Virus record (IMG/VR): IMGVR_UViG_3300012920_000222
Coordinates: 1-26,378 of that record
Reading direction: 5' to 3' (one strand)
Origin: a virus
Length of the DNA stretch: 26,378 nucleotides
Shown: one piece after another, positions 22,407-26,378 of the stretch
Layout: every line of letters starts with the position of its first letter
Numbering within the stretch: position 1 is the first letter of the stretch
Made by a program: the position numbers and the translations under genes
The notes under the pieces: generated by a model
Seen by the model: the letters and a program-made list of their open reading frames with translations, nothing else
Told to the model about the DNA's origin: nothing
Database searches by the model: none

Positions 22407-22773
22407 TACTTTCTACCTCTTTCGCTCCTAAGTAATCTACTTTGTAGCGTAGATAATCTAAACCGTCTAATATTATCCCTTTCACCATGTCTTCCATATC
22501 TTCTTTTGTAGCAAAAGCAAATGTAAGAACTGCTCCTCTAAATAGATTAAAAGCAACTGCTTTATTTTCATCTATTTCTTCAGCCGTAACTATGGCTTCT
22601 CCTTTAACTGGTAAATTTTCGAATTGAAAGAAAAGCCCCCTTGCTAACAAACTTATTTCTTCTTCATTGGGTAAACCATATACAAAGAAGCGATAAGTTT
22701 GGACGACTTCGTTAGAATTAATGAACTCCGCTAAACTATCTTCTACAATAGTGTCATTAGAGACAGTTACCAT
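22399..22773 (-). CDS. Unrecognised 124-residue protein
   Basis: The protein is acidic with mixed strands and helices (VVQTYRFFVYGLPNEEEISL, KGEAIVTAEEIDENKAVAFN, FRGAVLTFAFATKEDMEDMV). There are no cysteines or clear catalytic motif. GGTGATTAA lies directly before the ATG. The stop overlaps the LAGLIDADG-like start by eight bases. It lies between a histone-fold gene and the LAGLIDADG-like gene; beyond co-expression nothing is known. Confidence 0.55.
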   Translation of the reverse strand: MVTVSNDTIVEDSLAEFINSNEVVQTYRFFVYGLPNEEEISLLARGLFFQFENLPVKGEAIVTAEEIDENKAVAFNLFRGAVLTFAFATKEDMEDMVKGIILDGLDYLRYKVDYLGAKEVESNV

Positions 22774-23217
22774 TTAATCACCCCGAATATACCTTTCATT
22801 TTCCTTCCAATATCCCTCTACTACTTGGTTTGTTTCAAGCCAATGGATGTGTGCGGCAGTAATTCTAGAATGACCAAGCCTAATAGCGTTTTTCTCCGCA
22901 TTACTAACTACATTGGCAACTGCTGTCTCTAACCATTCCATCAAAAAGTTCTTTGCTGAACGAGATATTTGTAAATCAGTATTCTCTTTTATTAGAGAAG
23001 TAAGATTTACTTTACTTTTAGTTCTAGGCTTTTTTATTACTTCTTTTTCGGGAATAATTAATTGATTATCTTTGATGAAAGGGCATTCGTTCACTTTCAC
23101 TTTTTTAGCACGACCCTGTTCATGAAGAATATTTTTTAGATAAGCAAAACCATCTTCTATTTTTATACAAAGATAGGTAGTAGTTCCTATTATTGTTAAT
23201 TCACCCTGTTCAATCAT
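22774..23217 (-). CDS. Histone-fold protein with extra N-terminal domain
   Basis: This encodes 147 residues. Residues 70-127 fit the archaeal histone fold: helix 1 NLTSLIKENTD, loop and ISRSAKNFLMEWLETAVANV as long helix 2, SNAEKNAIRLGHSRITAAHI as the end of helix 2, loop 2 and helix 3. The spacing and the GHSRITAAHI motif agree with the GRKTIKAEDI motif of archaeal histones. Residues 1-55 are a small beta-rich domain (TIIGTTTYLCIKIEDGFAYL) and 56-68 a basic linker (KEVIKKPRTKSK). It would bind or wrap DNA, either compacting viral genomes or altering host chromatin, or act as a transcription factor of the NF-Y/TAF type. The start overlaps the ligase stop (ATGA). Fold call is from pattern, no structure test. 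Confidence 0.65.
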   Translation of the reverse strand: MIEQGELTIIGTTTYLCIKIEDGFAYLKNILHEQGRAKKVKVNECPFIKDNQLIIPEKEVIKKPRTKSKVNLTSLIKENTDLQISRSAKNFLMEWLETAVANVVSNAEKNAIRLGHSRITAAHIHWLETNQVVEGYWKENERYIRGD

Positions 23218-24743
23218 TCTAATGCCTCTACATCTTCTAATGTATTAATATCAGCAACAAACTTATCATCTCTAATTCTTTTACATCTAGGGAATCTAAG
23301 TCCTAGATTATCTTTAGCATCTCTACTAACTAAATCTGCCGATACTTCTAATACAACAACTGGTGATACATTGTAATTACCTCCTTCATAAGTTTCGACA
23401 TTTCTTCTTAATGTATTAGTCAAGAATATTAAATCAGCATCACTAAATCCTGTTCCAACAGAACCAACGCCTACGAATCCTTTAGGGCTAGATACAGCAA
23501 TATCAAAAGAAGCGAATACATTTGCTTTAGCACCATCACCATATCTAGCAGAAGTAATAACTACATCTAACTCAATACGGGGAGGTTTGTATTTAGCCCA
23601 ACCTATACTTCTTTTACCTGCTTCGTAAGCCATTGAAGCATCTTTTACTATAATACCTTCAAACCCATCATTAATCGCTCTATTATAGAATGCTAGAACA
23701 TCTCCACCAACTTCCATTCTATGTGCTTGGTCGGGTAGGTCTTCAAAACAAAGCAATCTTTCATGGTAAGGTAAATCCATAATGGTCTTATTTCCTATCT
23801 TAAGGCAATCAAATATAACCCACTTGACTTTCACCTTCTCTCTTGCTTCTGCATGGTCTTTAGAGTGAACTCTTGTTCCCATTAGTTTATGTTCAGCAGG
23901 TGAGCCGTCTTCATTAATAGGATATATTTCACCATCAAGAATACAATTTTGCACACCATAACTTCTAATTCTTTCAACAACATCTTGAAACTGTGGAGTA
24001 ACAATAGAACCTTTACGATTGAAGATAATCACATTGTCTTCTTGTTTGTGTATTTGGTATCTATTACCATCATACTTGTAGTCTACAATCTTATTCTCCG
24101 GCCATTTATTCATAGGAACTTCTTTCGCTAACATTGGTTTTACAAAAGTTCCATGTGATAAATTACAAGGAGGCTCTTCTTTCATTTCGTAGTATCTAAC
24201 TACATTCTCTACGCTATTAAAATTAAGATGCTTCTTGACTTCTGCTAGTTTCTTTTTGTAATTCTTAGCGATAACTTTCTTTACTAAACCTTCATTAATG
24301 CCATGTCTAGGTGTCTTCAGCCAATATCGAATAAACCACTTTCTTTCTAAAGAAGACATTTTAAGAATAGAAGTTTTAATCAGTTCAAATTCTTTTGAAT
24401 TCAATCTAGAGGCATCTAACTCCAGTAGTTTAACAATACTATTGAGAGTGTATCTTCCTTCACTTTCAGCAGAATAGTCTAGATAATAAATCGCATCACC
24501 TAAATCATTCATATGAGCGATATATTGGCCTTCTATTTCATCTTCGAATACATCAAAGATATTGGCTAACCATTTCTTAGCCCTTGCTAAACCAATATTA
24601 TTAGACTCATAATCTAATGAAAGTATCTTTAGAAATAACGGAGCATCGAACTCCGATAAATCAGTTGCTATTCTTTTTACTATTGTAGTAGGTATTCCGT
24701 TTTCAGTTGCTTCAAGTAATCTACTCGCTTTCTCCCAAGTCAT
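23214..24743 (-). CDS. lig: ATP-dependent DNA ligase
   Basis: This encodes 509 residues. The nucleotidyltransferase core starts with the active-site lysine in VDYKYDGNRYQIHK (K223, R228). Motif III is LDGEIYP (E272), IIIa is WVIFDCL (308-314), IV is FEGIIVKD (361-368) and V is GWAKYKPPR (381-389). The N-terminal 200 residues are the helical DNA-binding domain of archaeal/eukaryotic-type ligases (WFIRYWLKTPRHGINEGLVK). An OB-fold with VGVGSVGTGFSDADL follows the core. All catalytic residues are present and the length is near the archaeal norm of 550-600, slightly short. It would seal Okazaki fragments and repair nicks, using ATP. The ATG has GGTGAT five bases upstream. Confidence 0.96.
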   Translation of the reverse strand: MTWEKASRLLEATENGIPTTIVKRIATDLSEFDAPLFLKILSLDYESNNIGLARAKKWLANIFDVFEDEIEGQYIAHMNDLGDAIYYLDYSAESEGRYTLNSIVKLLELDASRLNSKEFELIKTSILKMSSLERKWFIRYWLKTPRHGINEGLVKKVIAKNYKKKLAEVKKHLNFNSVENVVRYYEMKEEPPCNLSHGTFVKPMLAKEVPMNKWPENKIVDYKYDGNRYQIHKQEDNVIIFNRKGSIVTPQFQDVVERIRSYGVQNCILDGEIYPINEDGSPAEHKLMGTRVHSKDHAEAREKVKVKWVIFDCLKIGNKTIMDLPYHERLLCFEDLPDQAHRMEVGGDVLAFYNRAINDGFEGIIVKDASMAYEAGKRSIGWAKYKPPRIELDVVITSARYGDGAKANVFASFDIAVSSPKGFVGVGSVGTGFSDADLIFLTNTLRRNVETYEGGNYNVSPVVVLEVSADLVSRDAKDNLGLRFPRCKRIRDDKFVADINTLEDVEALE

Positions 24744-24870
24744 CTATTATCACCAAATTTTTATTTACACTAATAACCAGTTCTTTTAGAAGGCGGGATA
24801 TTTCACCTTCATGTTTTTCCGAATAAGTCCACATAGCATTTGCTAAGTAAATCCACTCACTCTTCTTCAT
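24721..24870 (-). CDS. 49-residue unrecognised protein before the ligase
   Basis: This fills the 113 bases between two larger genes. The frame encodes MKKSEWIYLANAMWTYSEKH, then EGEISRLLKELVISVNKNLV and IIDDLGESE. It is mostly helical with two Trp-containing turns. It overlaps the upstream gene by 14 bases and the ligase start by 23. The ligase's ribosome site lies inside this frame, so translation may be coupled. Codon use is like its neighbours, but no function is seen and a chance frame is possible. Confidence 0.5.
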   Translation of the reverse strand: MKKSEWIYLANAMWTYSEKHEGEISRLLKELVISVNKNLVIIDDLGESE

Positions 24871-25207
24871 CTGTTCCACCATCTAGTTTAGATAGAAGAC
24901 GCAAGAAGTTTTGCATCATCATGCTTACAACTTCAATTTCTTCTTCTGCTCCCATCTCTATGAAACGGTGTAACATATGAATTAATGATGCTTGTGTCAT
25001 AGCAGGGGCTAATTTAGCCAAACTACCATTACCGTATATTTCCCAATAACAAACAAAAGCCGCTTTTGGTAAATAACTAGCATTCACTACTTCACTATAA
25101 CCACTAACGAAGTGTTCTAAAGCCGCACCTTTTAGTTTCTTTTGTAATTTTTTACGCCATTCTTCAAATTTTTTACTGTTTACTGTTGTTAAATATATTT
25201 TATTCAT
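24857..25207 (-). CDS. Unrecognised helical protein, 116 residues
   Basis: A basic amphipathic N-terminus (SKKFEEWRKKLQKKLKG) is followed by alanine-rich helices (SYLPKAAFVCYWEIYGNG, PAMTQASLIHMLHRFIEMGA, VVSMMMQNFLRLLSKLD) and an acidic end GGTDEEE. It is probably an all-helical bundle; the methionine content is high. It overlaps the upstream gene by four bases (ATGA). No family recognised. It is one of three early-operon small proteins with acidic EEE ends or helical folds, lying just before the ligase. Confidence 0.55.
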   Translation of the reverse strand: MNKIYLTTVNSKKFEEWRKKLQKKLKGAALEHFVSGYSEVVNASYLPKAAFVCYWEIYGNGSLAKLAPAMTQASLIHMLHRFIEMGAEEEIEVVSMMMQNFLRLLSKLDGGTDEEE

Positions 25208-25482
25208 TCTTCTTCATCTCCTTCATTTATATCTATAAATTCTCTCATGGCAATATACATCTTATTGAAAGTATTTTCAACATGATGCTCATGTAATCTA
25301 CTACCTCTTCCTGTTTTTGGATAGGACTTTTCTACAAATAGACAGAATAATTCTACTATCTTGTAAGAACATTCTGCTGTTTTAGTAATTGCATCGGCTG
25401 TCATGCTCCTGCCTTTGTTATTATTTTTAATAGCGGCTTGTCTTAGTGCCGCTTCTGCATGTTTCTTTAGAATTCTACTCAT
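25204..25482 (-). CDS. Possible second histone-fold protein, 92 residues
   Basis: Residues 8-22 (HAEAALRQAAIKNNN) could be helix 1, MTADAITKTAECSYKIVELF at 27-46 the long helix 2 (continuing CLFVEKSY), GRGSRL loop 2 and HEHHVENTFNKM (65-76) helix 3. The long amphipathic helix, basic loop and short helix match the histone or TAF layout, and the HVENTF end recalls the VE.A pattern of such folds. The C-terminus is acidic (NEGDEEE). With the clearer histone-fold gene at 22774-23217 it might form a heterodimer. This is an inference from pattern and weaker than for the other gene. It overlaps both neighbours by a few bases. Confidence 0.4.
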   Translation of the reverse strand: MSRILKKHAEAALRQAAIKNNNKGRSMTADAITKTAECSYKIVELFCLFVEKSYPKTGRGSRLHEHHVENTFNKMYIAMREFIDINEGDEEE

Positions 25483-25693
25483 CTAATTCCCTCTTTAGTA
25501 TATCTAGCAGTTTCTTTGCTTCTTCTTTATTCAATCTAATTCCTTTGTAAGAAGGTTTATTGTTTGCATACCATCTAATATCTACAACATCAATCATTCT
25601 ATATGTTCCTACATTAACTAGAACTTCTTGTATTGCGTTTCTAGGTATTCTTCCTACAATCTCTAATCCTTTACTATCACTCAACTCATCCAC
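25475..25693 (-). CDS. PC4-like ssDNA-binding transcription cofactor
   Basis: This encodes 72 residues, the size of a lone PC4 domain. The sequence pattern IPRNAIQEVLVNVGTYRMID, VVDIRWYANNKPSYKGIRLN and a C-terminal helix EEAKKLLDILKREL follows the PC4 layout: strand, strand with VDIR.WY, P..KGI.L and helix. Such proteins dimerise and bind ssDNA or melted promoters. The start is a GTG at 25693, or perhaps the TTG at 25684, for which GGGGTGGAT would serve as ribosome site. The upstream stop overlaps by 13 bases. It could assist viral transcription or coat ssDNA at the fork. Confidence 0.65.
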   Translation of the reverse strand: MDELSDSKGLEIVGRIPRNAIQEVLVNVGTYRMIDVVDIRWYANNKPSYKGIRLNKEEAKKLLDILKRELDE

Positions 25694-26079
25694 CCCTGTT
25701 TGAATTTCTCTAATTCTTGTCTTGAAGTAAAGTATCTAGGAGTATCTAATTTATCTAAACGATTAACCACCCAACAAGCACCTCCAAGAGAAGATACTTG
25801 AACAATCTCAAACTGTCCGTCATTTACTTCTAATACTTCTCTAGTTTGTATTTCCGGTGTTAATCCATATTTCTTAGTTATTTCACTAGCAACCTCATGA
25901 ATATTATCTACAACATATTTGATAATATGCGCTCTTTGTATTGGTATCTTGGGAGCAACATCAATCTTAATTGAACCGGACATATTACAGACTATACATT
26001 TGTTACCTTTACAAATAGGACATTGAATTTGTGCTTTGTGTGGTGCAGGTAATGTTACCGTTACTGCTTTTTTCTTCAT
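25681..26079 (-). CDS. Zinc-finger protein, 132 residues
   Basis: Residues 20-31 (CPICKGNKCIVC) carry CPIC and CIVC, a compact pair of zinc knuckles like half of a DnaJ-type finger. The rest (DNIHEVASEITKKYGLTPEI, EVLEVNDGQFEIVQVSSLGG, ACWVVNRLDKLDTPRYFTSR) is a mixed alpha/beta domain not recognised. GGTGA lies before the ATG. The start overlaps the upstream tiny zinc-ribbon gene (ATGA). Possible nucleic-acid binder; no specific function. Confidence 0.6.
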   Translation of the reverse strand: MKKKAVTVTLPAPHKAQIQCPICKGNKCIVCNMSGSIKIDVAPKIPIQRAHIIKYVVDNIHEVASEITKKYGLTPEIQTREVLEVNDGQFEIVQVSSLGGACWVVNRLDKLDTPRYFTSRQELEKFKQGWMS

Positions 26080-26168
26080 TCGTTTTCACCCTCTAAACAT
26101 ACCTTACATTCACCAAACCTTCTAGCATAATACTTAGTAATATCCCTAGAACATTTAGGACAAATCAT
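26076..26168 (-). CDS. 30-residue zinc-ribbon protein
   Basis: This tiny frame reads MICPKCSRDITKYYARRFGE, then CKVCLEGENE. CPKC at 3-6 and CKVC at 21-24 give one four-cysteine zinc site. GGAGTGAT lies before the ATG, and both start and stop overlap neighbours by three or four bases. The ribosome site and overlaps support a real gene. It is the third CxxC/CxxC mini-protein in this window. Confidence 0.6.
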   Translation of the reverse strand: MICPKCSRDITKYYARRFGECKVCLEGENE

Positions 26169-26378
26169 TTATCATCACTCCTTTCATAAATATATCCTAA
26201 TTCTTTCATTAGTTTTGGTGATAAGAAATGTTCACGCATAGGTCTTTGTTTTCCGAAAGTAGGGTCTTGTCCCATTCTTTGAGCAATAGAAGCAACATAT
26301 TTCCTTTCTTCCGGAGTCTTAGCATTTTCTAATTTCTTGGCAAGATAATGCTTTGTAGCCTCTTTTGATATTTCTGCA
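26165..26378 (-). CDS. Unrecognised protein, N-terminal part outside the window
   Basis: The frame is open at the window's right edge and stops at 26165; 71 codons including the stop are visible. The visible C-terminal part is charged and helical (ISKEATKHYLAKKLENAKTP, EERKYVASIAQRMGQDPTFG, then SPKLMKELGYIYERSDDK). No motif recognised. It is part of the same operon, as its stop overlaps the next start (ATGA). Confidence 0.6.
   Translation of the reverse strand, partial: AEISKEATKHYLAKKLENAKTPEERKYVASIAQRMGQDPTFGKQRPMREHFLSPKLMKELGYIYERSDDK

Overview
The window looks like part of a tailed double-stranded DNA virus of an archaeon, most probably a magrovirus-like virus of marine Group II Euryarchaeota. 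The evidence is a low-GC, gene-dense genome with no ribosomal, tRNA or metabolic genes. A tail or baseplate and fibre module faces an almost complete archaeal/eukaryotic-type replication set: B-family polymerase, sliding clamp, RFC clamp loader, archaeo-eukaryotic primase, RPA-like protein, ATP-dependent ligase and ERCC4 nuclease. The host and family assignment is inference from gene content. No database search was possible.

Layout: 1-7584 on the + strand holds late structural genes. These are a very large baseplate/hub-like protein that enters the window already open, a small virion-type protein, a tail fibre, a glycine-tract fibre-tip protein and a 39-residue membrane peptide. Two intrinsic terminators back to back (about 7594-7664) close this unit and the opposing one. 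Everything from 26378 down to 7652 is on the - strand and reads as one or a few long operons. Stops and starts mostly overlap (ATGA or TAATG) and many starts have GGTGA/GGAGGTGA-type Shine-Dalgarno sequences. Its order of transcription is: zinc-ribbon and PC4-like small proteins, a possible histone-fold protein, DNA ligase, a clearer histone-fold protein, a degenerate LAGLIDADG protein, an AAA+ protein with a clamp-binding tail (RFC-large-like), a winged helix, RFC small subunit and an RPA-like protein. After a 123-base non-coding gap come a RecA-fold ATPase, the sliding clamp, PolB N-part, six small genes, PolB C-part, a Cas4/RecB-like nuclease, a primase, an ERCC4 nuclease, an AAA+ helicase candidate, a DnaQ-like exonuclease and tiny zinc-ribbon/membrane proteins.

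How the genes work together: primase, split polymerase, clamp, two loader subunits, ssDNA-binding protein, ligase, helicase candidate and nucleases could build a largely host-independent replisome. Three proteins end in clamp-binding (PIP-like) tails: PolB C-part, the RFC-large-like protein and, in variant form, the ssDNA-binding protein. This ties them to the clamp encoded in the same operon.

The most unusual points are as follows. The polymerase gene is broken exactly at motif C, with the same nine bases at both edges of a roughly 1-kb block of small genes. Its motif C reads YGHTDS. The primase appears to be a PriS catalytic domain fused to a PriL-type four-cysteine domain. The virus also encodes histone-fold and PC4-like DNA-binding proteins. 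At least nine genes under 55 codons were found by reading the gaps and overlaps; three starts were also revised, and the first gene was extended to the window edge.
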